Part shown: positions 34,350 to 47,400 of the stretch, one piece after another
How positions within the stretch are numbered: the first letter of the stretch is position 1
Layout of the letters: the number at the start of each line of letters is the position of its first letter
NCBI GenBank assembly: GCA_007115705.1
Contig: QXEO01000155.1
Location: 1,523,903-1,587,902, forward strand
DNA length: 64,000 bases
DNA from: Dactylis glomerata
Taxonomy: Eukaryota > Streptophyta > Magnoliopsida > Poales > Poaceae
Direction of reading: 5' to 3'
Program-made: the position numbers and the translations under genes
Notes under the pieces: generated by a model
Told to the model about the DNA's origin: nothing
What the model saw: the letters and a program-made list of their open reading frames with translations, nothing else
Database searches by the model: none

Positions 34350-36007
34350 TAATGAGCCTTTGAAAAATCATGCGTTGTTTTTATTATATGGGAGCATGTT
34401 ATTGTGGTTTTCTCCTTTGATGCTTTATTTGGGTTGACTTGGTGCATGCTTACAACATGTTTGACGCTAACAAAGTCGCCATAAGCCTCTATGATCATTT
34501 GGTTTTTGACTTGTGATACCACTTTATGCTTCGGTTAATGATGTTTTGTCGCTATGTATGATTATGGCCGTTATTGCTCTCTTAGTTGGTCGCTCCGAGT
34601 CTTTTGCTAGCCTTCATTTTGTATTGAGTATGAGCTCTACTCGTGCATCCAACTCCCAAAAACCAAGTTATTTCAATGTGTCCACCATACATACCTATTA
34701 GCAATTTGCTATTCCAAGTACATTCGACTTGCTTTTATCTATCCTTCAAATTAAACTTTTTGGTGTTATGTGAAAATTAGTCAGTAAAGCTCTCACGAAC
34801 CTGATGGAACACTTTACTTTTCTCGCTTTTAATAATTTTGACATTGTGGCTCTCTTATGTTGATGTTATGCTTGCAAGTTGTAAGTTGGAAATTAGCCTA
34901 GCCATGTCGTCATGGGGCAAGCTTTCAACATTGCACTTTCTTTCATTTAAGTTGATATCGTGATCTTTTGTTTATGGATACTCGTGATGTGAAATAAGTT
35001 GGGATCTTGTGAGGTCATGGAGTTTGTATATGTGTTAAAGAAACACCTGGGCCACTAATCTAAGCCATGCATCATTCAAGGTGGAAATTTACAGCATGCC
35101 CATAGTGGACATTCGACGACGCATCTCACAATAAAAAGCTATACCAATGGTAAATAAAAGAGATGCCGAGGTGTTCATTGTCTGTTTGTCTTGTCATTTT
35201 GATGTGGGCTTGTTCCATGTCATCGGGCAAGAGGTACCCCGTTGGCGGTTCTCAATGATACATGTATGCTTACAATGACAAGAACTTGCTTGGGACCTAA
35301 GTCGAGTAGCATGAGGTTTGGGTATTCGTACTTCACGGGACACGAGGTTTTCAACTTATGATTTGTTAAGCATATGCTTCATAATTGTACTCGCATTTAC
35401 CTTAACCATTCAAGATGCCTATGATGGGGGCAATGAGAGCTCAAAGCTAGTAAGTATCATAATTTTTGGAGGATTATAAAACTTGCAATCACTGCTTCCC
35501 TCTGCGAAGGGCCTTCCTTTTACTTTTATGTTGAGTCTCCACCTTCTACCTTTATGCACCGTCTAAGAGAGCATAGTTGCCATTCTGCGTTTAATGTGCA
35601 TAGTCCCAATGTTTATCATTGATTGATTCATGATTATGGTTTTGCTTGTTCTTAAATTATTTGTATCTAGTCGCCCTCTTAAACTTGAAGGTGTCCTATG
35701 CATTTATGTTTTACTATTCCATGAAGGACAAGCTGAAAACCACTTTTCTATGTTTTTATATATGGTTGAAACACACACTTGACTTTCAATGTTTCATTAT
35801 TCATGATCTTTCATTTGTGTTACTTTTCATGTTATAACATGGTTGCTAAGTTTTTATTGTCAAGATTATGTCTCTTATGCCCATGTTTTAAGTACTTTGA
35901 TCCTAGCACTCAATGCTTTACATCGTTGATCAAGATTGTGATGGTGCATGTCACCTCAAAAATTATTGTTTTGTTATCACTTACCTACTCGAGGACGAGC
36001 ATGAGTT
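34350..36007 (+). other. 3' non-coding region of element C
   Basis: Homologous to parts of E (40741-42100, minus) near both ends, but the middle (about 34740-35480) differs from the corresponding block in E. No gene seen. Confidence 0.7.
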
Positions 36008-36022
36008 AAGCTTGGGGATGCT
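36008..36022 (+). other. Polypurine tract of element C
   Basis: AAGCTTGGGGATGCT directly before the 3' LTR; the same word primes E (40724-40737, minus). Confidence 0.88.
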
Positions 36023-37194
36023 TTATACGTGTCAAACGTATCTATAATTTTTGATGCTCCATGCTTGTTTATACACCATTTGCTTTGTGTTTTGTTACAC
36101 TTCGTGGCGTTTTTATGCATTTTACGGAACTAATCTACTAACGAGACGCCACAATGCCAGTTCCCTGTTTTCTGCTATTTTGTGTTTCAGAAAAGCTACA
36201 CAGGAAATATTCTCGGAATTGGATGAAACAAAATCTGAACCTCCTATTTTTCTCAAAGCGTCGCAAAGTCTGAAGATGAGACAGAGGGGGCCAGGGGCCA
36301 GCCACAACCTAGGGCGGTGCGGCCCAGGCCCTGGTCGCACCACCAGGGGGTGAGGCCGCCTGGTCCACCTCCTGACGCCGCCCTTCCGCCTATATATTCC
36401 CCTCGACGGGAAAAACCTGAAGACCAGATCAATTTTCCATGAAACCTACTGCAAGCCACCGCCGTCATCGACGCGAGATCGGGAGGGTCCAAAAGCTCTT
36501 CCCAGCACCCTACCGGAGAGGGGAATCCCTGCCGGTGGCCTTCTTCATCACCATGGTCTCCTCAGGAGTGATGTGTGAGTAGTCTACCTTGGACTACGGG
36601 TCCATAGCAGTAGCTAGATGGTCGTCTCCTCCACCATGTGCTTCATGTTTAGATCTTGTGAGCTGCCTAACATGATCAAGATCATCTTTGTGTAATTCTA
36701 CATGTTGTGTTTGTTGGGATCCGATGAATATTGGTACTATGTCAAGTTGATGTGCTGAATTATTAACTTTATGTTATCTCTATGTTGTTTATGATCTTGC
36801 ATGCTCTCTATTGCTAGTAGATATCTTGGCCGAGTAGATGCTAGTGACTCCAAGAGGGGGTATTTATGCTCGATAGTTGGGTTCATTCCTCTAGTAATCT
36901 GTGGGAGTGACAGAAACCTCTAAGGTTGTAGATGTTCTATTGCCACTAGGGAGAAAACAACATTTTTGTGTTCAAGGACATTTGCATTGTTTACATTACG
37001 CACTTTTCTTAAGGCGATAATCTGTTGTTCACAACTTAATACCCCATGGTTGCTCGGACGACATCCGGAGGGTGGATTATTAGTCACAGATGCAGTTGGA
37101 TTACGGTCTATGTATTTTGTCGTAATGCCCAGAGTGAATCTCATAGTGATCCTCATGACATATGTACGCTATCTTTATTCTATTAATTGCCCAA
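36023..37194 (+). repeat. 3' LTR of element C, first segment
   Basis: Starts TTATACGTGTCAAACGTATC, a mutated form of the TGATACGT...ACGTATC tip, and runs to the G insertion. TATATATT at 36391-36398 lies in a GC-rich promoter context. The last five bases CCCAA are a TSD copy. It continues at 38828-39061 and 50557-50782. Confidence 0.9.
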
Positions 37195-38822
37195 TGATGG
37201 CTTGTAAGTAACAACCCGTTGGGAACCCCAAGAGGAAGGTATAATGAGCACAACAGCAAGTCTTCCCTCAGTTGTGAAACCAAGTTTTATTGAACCAGTA
37301 GGAGAAAGCCAAACTTTAGAAGGTGATGCTTACTAGCTTTGCGACACTCCGGACAATGGCGCCAGAAAATGCTGGTGCGTAGTTGACGTAGGAGCTTCTT
37401 CACCTAGCAGCAACATGGAACCTCCACACAACACAACCAAGTACTTTGCTCCCAACTTACGATGAGGTTGTCAATCTCATCGGTTTGCTGTAAACAAAGG
37501 ATTGAGCGTATCGAGTGGTAAAAGGGTAATAGTATGCAAGAAAGTAAACAGTGCGAGTAAAAGTAAAACGGTATAGCAATGTAAAGGAAATTGGATCGGG
37601 GTCCACGGTTCACTAGTGGTGTCTCTCCATAAGATAAATAACAACATGCTGGGTAAACAAATTACAGTTGGGCAATTGATAGAATAAAGATAACGTACAT
37701 ATGTCATGAGGATCACTATGAGATTCACTCTGGGCATTACGACAAAATACATAGACTGTAATCCAACTGCATCTATGACTAATAATCCACCCTCCGAATG
37801 TCGTTCGAGCAAACATTGGGTATTAAGTTGCGAACAACGGATAACTGCATTAAGCAAAGTGCGTAAAGTAAACAAATAAAATGTCCTTGGACACAAGAAT
37901 GTTGTTTTCTCCCTAGTGGCAATAGCACATCTACAACCTTAGAGGTTTCTGTCACTCCCCTAGATTACTAGAGGCATGAACCCAACTATCGAGCATAAAT
38001 ACTCCCTCTTGGAGTCACTAGCATCTACTCAGCCAATATATCTACTAGCAACCGAGAGCATGCAAGATTATAAACAACATAGAGATAACATAAAGATATA
38101 TATTCAGCACATCAACTTGACATAGTACCAATACTCATCGGATCCCAATAAACACAACATGTAGAATTACACAAAGATGATCTTGATCATGTAGGACAGC
38201 TCACAAGATCTAAACATGAAGCACATGGTGGAGAAGACAACCATCTAGCTACTACTATGGACCCGTAGTCCAAGGTAGACTACTCACACATCACTCCGGA
38301 GGCGACCATGGTGGTGGAGAAGGCCTCCGGCAGGGTGCCGGGAAGAGCTCCTGGATCCTCCCAATCTCGCTTCAACAACGACGGTGGCTTGCAGTATGTT
38401 TTGAGGAAAAGCGATCCGTCATTTAGGTTTTTCCCGTCGAGGGGAATTTATAGGCGAAAGGGCAACGTTAGGAGGTGGGCCAGCTGGCCTCACCATGTGG
38501 TGGCGCGGCCAGGGGCTGGGCCGCGCCACCCCATGGTGAGCCTGCCCCCTGGCCCCCCTCCGTCTCATCTTCGGTCTTCGCGATGCTTCGGTAAAAATAG
38601 GAGGTTCGGCTTTTGTTTCGTCCAATTCCGAGAACATTTCCTATGTAGCTTTTCTGAAACACAAAAATAGCAGAAAACAGGGAACTGGCACTGTGGCATC
38701 TCGTTAGTAGGTTAGTTCCAGAAAATGCATAAAAACGCCATGAAGTGTAACAAAACACAAAGCAAATGGTATATAAACAAGCATGGAGCATCAAAAATTA
38801 TAGATACGTTTCAGACGTATCA
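37195..38822 (-). mobile_element. Insertion G: solo LTR of the C/E family, minus orientation (1628 bp)
   Basis: Exact TSD CCCAA (37190-37194 and 38823-38827), plus-strand ends TGATGGC and CGTATCA. It is similar along its length to the C LTR but inverted, and no internal domain is present, so it arose by LTR-LTR recombination. TATAAATT on the minus strand at 38445-38452. A PBS-like word TGGCGCCATTGTC (minus) lies at 37352-37364. Confidence 0.93.
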
Positions 38823-38827
38823 CCCAA

Positions 38828-39061
38828 CTGTAATTTGTTTACCCAGCATGTTGTTATTTATCTTATGGAGAGACACCACTAGTGAACTGTGGACCCCGGT
38901 CCAATTCCTTTACATTGCTATTACCGTTTTACTTTTACTCGCATTATTTACTTTCTTGCAAACTATTACCTTTTACCACTCGATACGCTTAATCCTTTAT
39001 TTACAACAAACCAGTGAGATTGACAACCTCATCGTAAGTTGGGGCAAAGTACTTGGTTGTG
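38828..39061 (+). repeat. 3' LTR of element C, second segment
   Basis: Continues the C LTR (AACTGTAATTTGTTTACCC type sequence) between G and E. The last five bases TTGTG are one TSD copy of E. Confidence 0.9.
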
Positions 39062-40723
39062 TGATTGCTATAGATGGTGCGGTGATGATGAAGTAGATGA
39101 CCGGCCAGTTGGGAAGCCCCAAGAGGAAGGTATGATGAATATAGCAGCAAGTTTTTCCCTCAGTAAGAAACCAAGGTTAATCGAACTAGTAGGAAAAAGC
39201 CAAACTCAAGAAGGTGATGCTTGCTAGCCTAGTGACACTCCAACAAGGGCGCCGTTTACGATTTCTTGCTAGCGCATCTTCAACTAGTAGCAACGTGGAA
39301 CCTGCACACAACACAACGAAATACTTTGTTCACAACTTACGATGAGGTTGTCAATCTCACCGGTTTGCTTGAAACAAAGGGTATGAGCGTATCGAGTGGA
39401 AAGTGATAGTAGTATGCGAGTAAAGTAAACAGTGCGAGTAAAGTAAACAGGTGATAGCAATATAATGGAAATAGGACCGGGGTCCACAGTTCACTAGTGG
39501 TGTCTCTCCATAAGATAAAATAACACATGTTGGGTAAACAAATTACAGTTGGGCAATTGATAGAATAAAGACAACGTGCATATGTCGAGAGGATCACTAT
39601 GAGATTTACTCTGGGCATTACAACAAGATACATAGACCGTCATCCAACTGCATCTATGACTAATAATCCACTTGTGGCGAATCAATCCGAGAACTCCACA
39701 AGTATTAAGTTGCGAACAACAAATAACTGCATTAAGAAAAGTGTGTAATGTAAACAAAGCATATGCCCTTAAGCATATGAATGTTGTTTTCTCCCTAGTG
39801 GCAACAACAAATCTACAACCTTAGAGGTTTCTGTCACTCCCCCCAGATTAAATAGAGGCATGAACCCAACTATCAAGCATAAATACCCCCTCTTGGAGTC
39901 ACTAGTATCTACTTGGCCAAGATAGCTACTAACAACGGAGAGCATGCAAGATCATAAACAACATAGAGATAACATAAGATAATATTCAGCATATCAACTC
40001 AATCATAACACCAATATTCATCGGATCCCAACAAACACAACATGTAGAATTACATAAAGGTAGTCTCGATCATGTAAAGCAGCTCACAAGATCTAAACAT
40101 GAAGCACATGGTGGAGAAGACAACCAACTAGCTACTGCTATGGACCCATAGTCCAAGGTAGACTACTCACTCATTGCGCCAGAGGCAAGCATGGCGATGA
40201 AGAAGCCCTCCGGTGGCGATTCCCCTCTCTGGCAGGGTGCCGGGAAGAGCTTCTGGACCCTCCCGATCTTGGGTCGACGGCGGCGGCGGATCGCGATGTA
40301 TTCTGGAAAAGTGATCGGGTATTTAGGTTTTTCCCGTCGGGGGGTCTTTATAGGCAAAGGGGCATCGTCAGAAGTGGACCGAGATGGCCACACACATAGG
40401 GGGCGCGGCCTAGCCCTGGGCCGCGCCGCCCTATTGTGTGGGCCCCTCGTGGCCCCACTCCGTCTCCTCTTCGGTTTTCTGGAAGCTTCGGTGAATTTCT
40501 GGATGTTTGGCTTTTGTTTCGTCCAATTCCGAGAATATTTCCTGTGTAACTTTTCTAAAACACAAAAACAGCAGAAAACAGGGAACTGGCACTGTGGCAT
40601 CTCGTTAATAGGTTAGTTCCAGAAAATGCATAAAAATGCCACGAAGTGTAACAAAACACTAAGCAAATGGTGTAAAAACTAGCATGGAGCATCAAAAATT
40701 ATAGATACGTTAGAGACGTATCA
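39062..40723 (-). repeat. 3' LTR of element E (1662 bp)
   Basis: Plus-strand ends TGATTGCTATAG and GAGACGTATCA. It matches the split 5' LTR closely. TATAAAGA on the minus strand at 40345-40352 precedes the likely start. Frames inside are chance. Confidence 0.93.
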
Positions 40724-40737
40724 GCATCCCCAAGCTT
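40724..40737 (-). other. Polypurine tract of element E
   Basis: Minus AAGCTTGGGGATGC abuts the 3' LTR. Confidence 0.9.
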
Positions 40738-43354
40738 AACTCCTACTCCTCCTCGAGTAGGTAAGTGGTAACAAAGAAATAATTTTGAGGTGAAATGCAC
40801 CTACACAATCTTGATCATCTATGTAAGCGTTGTGCGCTGGGATCAAAAGAACTTAAAACATGGGCATGAAAGACATAATCTTGATAGAAGAAACTTAGCA
40901 ACCATGTTATAACATGAAAAAGAACACAAATGAAAGATCTTGAAAATGAAACAATGAAAGTCAAATGTGTGTTCAAATCATATGGAAAAACATACAAATG
41001 GTTTTCAGCTTGTCCTTCATGAGAGAGCAAAACATAAATGCATAGGACACCTTCAAGTTTAAGAGGGCGACTAGATACAAGTAATTTAAGAACAAGTGAA
41101 ACCAACATCATGAATCAATCAATGAAAACTTTGGGACAATGCACATTATACTCAGAATGACAACTATGCTTTCTTAGACGGTGCATAAAGATAGAAGGTG
41201 GTGACTCAACAAAAAAGTAAAAGAAAGGCCCTTCGCGGAGGGAAGCAGTGATTAAACATGTGCTAGAGCTTTTCATTTGTAAAACAGAGAGATAAAAATT
41301 TGGTTTTGAGAGGTGGTTGTTTCATGTCAACGACTGGCAATGGGGTCTTACTATCTTCCATAATAAACAAGTGAGAGCGGTTCCGAGTTCTTTGAAAATT
41401 TGGCACATTGGTGCTCTTTTATAAAGCTTTGGCACTCCTCCCCACCTTTTTTTCCTTTCTCAAACCATGGCTAACCGATTTCATCGGGTGCCCACCAACA
41501 TTCACATACCATGGAGGAGTGCCTTTTTTGTTTTTTAGAATTAGATTGCAATGGTCTGACCAGCTCTCATGCAAAATTAAAGACGAGCAGATGAAGCTGC
41601 CTAGTCGAGGGGTACTTAATTTAATATGGAAGATAGCAATTCCGACCACTACGTCCCCATGAGCTAAAAATAGTGGCACAAAATGAGAAGTAGTTGAAAG
41701 TTTTGAAAGGTAGCACATGAAAATTTACTTGGAATGGCTTACAAATACCATGCATAGGAATTTATAGTGGACACAATGGCAAACTTGGTTTTTAGGAGTT
41801 GGATGCATGAGTAGAGCTCATACTCAGTACAAAATGAGGGCTAGCAAAAGACTGAGAGCGACCAACTAAGAGAGCAATAACGGCCATAATCATGCAGAGC
41901 GACAAAGCGACATTAAAAGAAGCATAAGATGGCATCAAAAGTCAAAAACCAAATGATCATAGAGGCAATGGCGACTTTGTATGAGTCTAACATGTGTGAG
42001 CATGTGCCAAGTCAACCCAAATAAAGCATCAAAGGAGAAAACAAAAATAATGCTTCCAAATAATTAATACAACGCATGATTTTTTCAAAGGCACATTAAG
42101 CAATCTCAGTCATTTGAGACAAGTCATGCTACAGAAAAACCACTAAGCATACTATCAAAACGACATCAAGCACGACATGCAAAAGCCTAAGCCGCAGTCT
42201 AAACAAGCTCCTTTTTGTACCACTTTTTTGCATGAAACTTTTTCTCTTTTCCAACACCATTCAAACTTTTTTTGAAACAACTCTTTTGATGAAAACCAAC
42301 ATGGACCAGAGGTCAAAATACACCTTGATAAAAAGATATAACAAGATCTGAACACAAATCAAGGTGAAAAATGAAAGCTAAACGTAGTTCTAGAAAAAGA
42401 GAACACTCGTTGAAACGATAAGAGTGAAAAACGGAGTGTTCTTGGCAAATGAAAAGCAAGGCAACTTCTCCAAAAGGAATTTGTTGGGATCCAACCATTA
42501 TTGCAGCAAACAAAACTGAAAACTAAAAACAACTGACACTCCAAGAAAAACGCATAATGCATGAAGCAATATAAATATAGTGTGTTGAAAGGTGACCTGA
42601 TTTTTTGCCGATGAAGAAGGGGTGCCTCGGGGGCATCCCCAAGCTTTGACGCTTGTACCTCTTGGATATTTCTTGGGGTGACATGGGCATCCCCAAGCTT
42701 GAACTTTTGTCCATTCTTCAACTCATCTCATCATTCTCCAATCCCTACACTTGAAAACTTCCTTCATACAAAACTAAACACAATTCTATTAGCAACATTA
42801 GTGTAAGCATAACATTGAATCAACCCTTTTTGCTTCAGGTTTCAACTCAAAACCACCACATATAAAGCATGTACTACTGTAGCAACTTCCCCAAAAGTTC
42901 CGTGATCAAAAGAACTCAAAAAGAAAGCGATAAAGCGGCAAACACAAATATTGGCAGAAATCTGTCAAAACAGAACATCTGACAAAGATCGAATTTGTAG
43001 AGGGTTTTCTGTTGCTCAAATCAAAAAGTGTATAACTAATGAAAGTTTGGATATAACCTGGGTCATATGCACAAGAAATCGCAGGTCCAAAAGATATTCG
43101 GAGAATTTTTACGAATTTTTATGGTGCAGCACCGAAAACTGTTTCAGGACAGCAATATCCCCAAATCTTACCTCACTCAAATTAGAGGCTTCTCTTAGCA
43201 CAAAAACGAAATAAAAAGGATAAGGAGAGGTTATTACAGTATTAATAACTTCCAAGACTCAAATAAAAGAAAAAATACTGAAAGTAAAAACATTGGGTTA
43301 TCTCCCAAGAGTGCTTTTCTTTAACGCCTTTGAGCTAGGCGCAGAAAGTGTGAA
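40738..43354 (-). other. Non-coding region of element E
   Basis: About 2.6 kb between the Gag-protease stop and the PPT with no supported frame. It has two PPT-identical words (minus AAGCTTGGGGATGCC at 42632-42646 and 42686-42700). A block at about 41219-41800 is strikingly similar to 59736-60310 of element B. Confidence 0.75.
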
Positions 43355-44221
43355 TCAAGTAATATCAAGTGATGAAGCACTAGGGTCAACGGGTTCCTTA
43401 CGTCTTCCTTTCTTACCTTTGCTCTTGACTCTAGGAAAGACGTGACTATTGCAAGGTGGAGAGATGAATCTTATACTGCCTTTTCCCACATCTATAACGG
43501 CGCCCAGGAGCTTCAGTAGAGACCTTCCAAGTGTGATTTGTCCTTTTCCTACACATTCAATAACAAGATAATCAGTAGATACCATTCTTCCTAGGACTTT
43601 TGTATAAATTCCTTCAGCTATTTCAATGGGAAATATAGTGGCATTATTAGTAAGAGAAATTTCTTCTCCCCCCTCAGAAAGTTTCCAAAGACTCAAAGAT
43701 TCATAAACATCCTTTGGTATAAGACAAAATTCAGACATGATATCACAACGAGCATGAAAAGTTTCACCATTAATGGTGATTTTTACCGTAGGGTACCAAC
43801 TTGAAGGTTCAGAATTTGTTGGCACATAATCAAAATGCTGACGCAAAGTACTATAGCAAGTATTCAAACTAGCAGTGTGAGTCTCAAGAGTATTAAGTCT
43901 ATTAAAAATACTCACAAGAGAGGAATCAAAATAAGTTGGCATGCTATAAATTGTAATCAACTTTTTTATAATATTGAAAGCTTGATCTCCATCACAATGA
44001 AGGAAATCTCCTTTTGCAGTAGCATCCAAAGCATATCTATAACGAAGAGCAAGTCCAAAGTAAAAGCAACTAACAAGCAAACTCAAAGTCATTTTCGGTT
44101 CAGTTTTTCCATGCCAATCATAAATCCTAGACCAAGCTTCTTTGAAACTTTCCTCACCCTTTTGTTTGAAAGTGAAAATCATATCCTCGGGCGACATAGT
44201 AGTAGCAACTGGACTAGACAT
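43355..44221 (-). CDS. Short Gag-protease protein of element E
   Basis: An intact frame of 288 codons from the ATG at 44221 (MSSPVATTMSPEDM); nine bases upstream are open but lack ATG. Residues about 14-95 resemble a retrotransposon Gag (FTFKQKGEESFKEAWSRI). Residues about 145-255 resemble an Athila-type aspartic protease, with ARCDIMSEFCLIPKDVYESL and ITLGRSLLKLLGAVID. At the catalytic loop the residue after Asp160-Ile is Met instead of Gly, so proteolysis is doubtful. The tail is basic (KSKGKKGRRKE). A normal Gag-Pol would continue for over a thousand residues, but here nothing follows except non-coding DNA. It could act as a structural or RNA-binding protein used with enzymes from another element; that is inference. 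Confidence 0.7.
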   Translation of the reverse strand: MSSPVATTMSPEDMIFTFKQKGEESFKEAWSRIYDWHGKTEPKMTLSLLVSCFYFGLALRYRYALDATAKGDFLHCDGDQAFNIIKKLITIYSMPTYFDSSLVSIFNRLNTLETHTASLNTCYSTLRQHFDYVPTNSEPSSWYPTVKITINGETFHARCDIMSEFCLIPKDVYESLSLWKLSEGGEEISLTNNATIFPIEIAEGIYTKVLGRMVSTDYLVIECVGKGQITLGRSLLKLLGAVIDVGKGSIRFISPPCNSHVFPRVKSKGKKGRRKEPVDPSASSLDIT

Positions 44222-44353
44222 AATAAACAACTATAAAGGAAACTAATTTTTTTGTGTTTTTGATAAAACGAAACAAGTAAAAATAAAGTAAAGCAAAACT
44301 AAAACAAAGTAAAGGATGTGCGTGCAAAACTCCCCTTGCAGAAGTCTTCTTTT

Positions 44354-44371
44354 TCCCCGGCAACGGCGCCA
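44354..44371 (-). promoter_or_regulatory. Primer binding site of element E (tRNA-Asp type)
   Basis: Minus TGGCGCCGTTGCCGGGGA, identical to that of C, ten bases after the LTR end at 44382. Confidence 0.92.
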
Positions 44372-44381
44372 TAAAAAGTCT

Positions 44382-44409
44382 TGATTGCTATAGATGGCAC
44401 GGTGATGAT
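44382..44409 (-). repeat. 5' LTR of element E, terminal 28 bp
   Basis: TGATTGCTATAGATGG... matches the start (plus) of the 39062 LTR. It is separated from the rest by F, with TSD ATGAT at 44405-44409. Confidence 0.9.
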
Positions 44410-47400
44410 TGTAACACCCCACTTTTTGTGGACCAAATTAAAACCTTGTCTTAATGTTTTTCTTGGGTGGATTAAAAGCTTTTATTAAGCATTGAGCTTG
44501 TGTGCTATCATTCATGATTTCATGTGTGTGTAGGTGCATGATTTCATGTGATTGTATGTGTGTGAATTGTGCCATGTTATCCTTTTTAATCACTTGTGCA
44601 TTAGGGACTAAAATTAGTGCTATGATTTTATGCATGTTATTTTTACCCTAAGATCAGCTTGCTTGTGCCAAAGAATCTTAGTTAGTCTCTTGGTTTAAAA
44701 CTCCACACCTATCTTTTCTTTTTCTTTTATTTTTGCTCCTTTATCCGAAATTAGAGGCATCTCCAAAACCCTAGCATATCAAGATCAAAAATCTTCAAAC
44801 TTTGGCTATGATCTCTTAACCATGTTTAAAACCTCTAGAGACTATTTTGATGGATTTTCATATCTAGTTTGACTGAATTCAAATTTGAATTTGAATTCGG
44901 CTAAGTTTACCCTAGCCTTGCCTATTCTCTTCCCTCTCCCTCTTTCCTTATTTTGCAAGCTGACCAAGGGGAAGGAAAGAGATCTGCTGTGGATCTCCCT
45001 CTCTGGAGTCAAGGGATCCTAGAAATCTTTTCTGTTTGTCCTGTTTGATTGACATCGAGGGGAAGAGGTGGAGCCCGAGGCAAACCCTACCAGAACCTCT
45101 CCCTCTCCTTGGCTTCGATCACCCCCACCGTCGTAAACCCCCAATGAGCATGCGCCACCCTGCATAAACCCTAGCTCGACCCCACGCCGCAGAGACTAAC
45201 CGGCCCTACCCTTCCTGCCCCTGCAACCATCGCCATGGCCACCGCGGGCACCCAACTTGGGTAGAGCCACACCAACCACCCCCTGACCTATCACCTCGCT
45301 GCCAGCACCATCTTGACCCACCTGATCAATTCCCCGAGCCAGCTTTGCTCGAGCGTGACCGTACACCGCCGCCCATCCATGCCAACGTGACGCCGCCTGG
45401 CCGACCAGCGCGTCCAGAGCGTGCATCATGTTCCCGTGCCATCAGACCGCGCCTGGCCCCGCTCTTCATGCTCACCTGCACGGCACGGTGACACCGTCAT
45501 GACGCCACCCCGGCCCAGCCACTTGGTGCACCGCAGCAACACCGCCGCGCCACCTTTCTCTCGCTCGCTCTCTGAACCCGCACGCTTAGGAACCGAAACG
45601 GTCAACCACCAACGCTATCCACTTGTTCCCTAGACCTAGCGCACGACGCCGTCCTCGGAAGCCGCCCACGGCGCCCAATCGTCTCCGATGACACCCACCC
45701 TAGACCGAGCTCACCTCTTCAGTATATAACTCGGGGAGCCCTCTAGAACCCTCCTCTCCCTCTCATTTGCCCCACTCCACTCCCTCTCACCTGCAGGAGC
45801 TCGCCACCGTGCAGCCGAGATGAAAACCTCGCCAGACAACTCGAGTTCATCGGTTAGATCGTCGCCGGCCGAGGTGGAGGTTGCAATCACCCTGGCTTTT
45901 CCCCTGCCCCCTCTCCCTGGTTTATGAGCTTGCTATCACCGCCTAGATCTCACCTCCTTCTTGCTTGATCCAGCAAGGCTGTAGCACGTCGACGTCGCCG
46001 ACCCCCTGCCGAAGCCCATCGCGACGACGTCGACACTACCACGAGCCCCATTGCCTCTGCATGCATGTCCGCTAGTCGCATGTCATCTCCTGAACCGCTC
46101 CACCGCTGATCTGACCGCCGCCGACCACCAGCCGCCCCTCGGTAAGCGCAGCATCGCCGAAACCCTAGCTCACAGTGTCGCCCTCGCCAGCATGCGTGGT
46201 CCCGCGAGGAAGAAGGGTCACGCGCCGTCCGATCTGAATCGGACGGTGGCGTACCGCTTCGGTGCTGCCAGATCCGGGCAGGCCGCCGGACTGGGCCGGC
46301 CTGGCTCAACCCCGCTGCCCCGGCCCGACTCCTTTTTTTTCAGATTAATTGTTTTGCTTATTTGTAAATCCCTGCAAGTTTGAAATTCAATAAAAATTAA
46401 TCTGTGCATCCAAAAATTGTGATTCAAATTTCAGTGGAGTCCTTGTGTTGCATGTTACCCATTCCTGCTGCATGTGTGATTTTTAGAGTCTTAGTTAATA
46501 TCTGGTAATTAAATATTGTAGATCTAGTGGATTTCATTCTTAAATCCAAATCTGATGTTTTGTACCATGTAATTGTGTGTTTGCAATTTTCATTGGTACC
46601 TTGCTGATATGAGAAGCTGTAGGAACTGGAATTTCTATTTTAGGGGTATTCTATTTCCTGTAGTAATTAATTTGGTTGATAATAGTTATTGCTTTGTTTT
46701 AATTTTTGTATACAGTAGGATTATTATTTTTGGGTGATTCCACCTCTGATGTGTTGTGCTTTGCATTAGCTTTCCAGAATGGTTCTTGGTAGAATTTTTG
46801 GACCTACAGAAAGTTTTAGGGAATTATATTGCTATTCTAGTGTTAAATGGGAATAGGAAATTCTTTAGAATTCACCTTTTTAATCTTTTGGGTTGATTCC
46901 AATTGTGTTGGTTTTGTAGTATTGTTAGCTATCTGTAGGTATGATGGATGCCATGCTTTGATTAACCATGACACCTGCAAGTTGTTTGTTTGTGATTAGG
47001 GTTACTATGCTAATAGAAATTGCTTGTTACTATTATATTAGTTTATCCTTTTGTAAAATAAATATTGGTTCAGATATCTGAACATGTTTGTTTCTGATAC
47101 TCAATGCTTGAGTTGTGTGATGCATGCCTTGGGTGTGAGCATGTATGCATGAATGCATATTGTGTGTGTTGTTGTTTTTCCGGCGATAGAATCGAACGAC
47201 GATTGTGCGGAGGAAGGGGAGGTATTTGAGTACCAGGAAGAAGGAGATCAGGGACAAGCCAACCAAGGCAAAGCCATCTACTTGTTGCATATTTGAATCC
47301 TACTAAGTCACTATGCATTGTTCTACTCTTGTTTTCTTAATATGCATTATTTCTATATTGCAGTTATTTCCTATATAGCAATAGTTGACGACTTAGCTCC

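Noticed and set aside
19032..42700. Repeated AAGCTTGGGGATGCC words as a CRISPR-like or satellite array
   Set aside because: Only pairs of words per element copy; the spacing arises from element homology. A grass nuclear genome is not expected to hold CRISPR.
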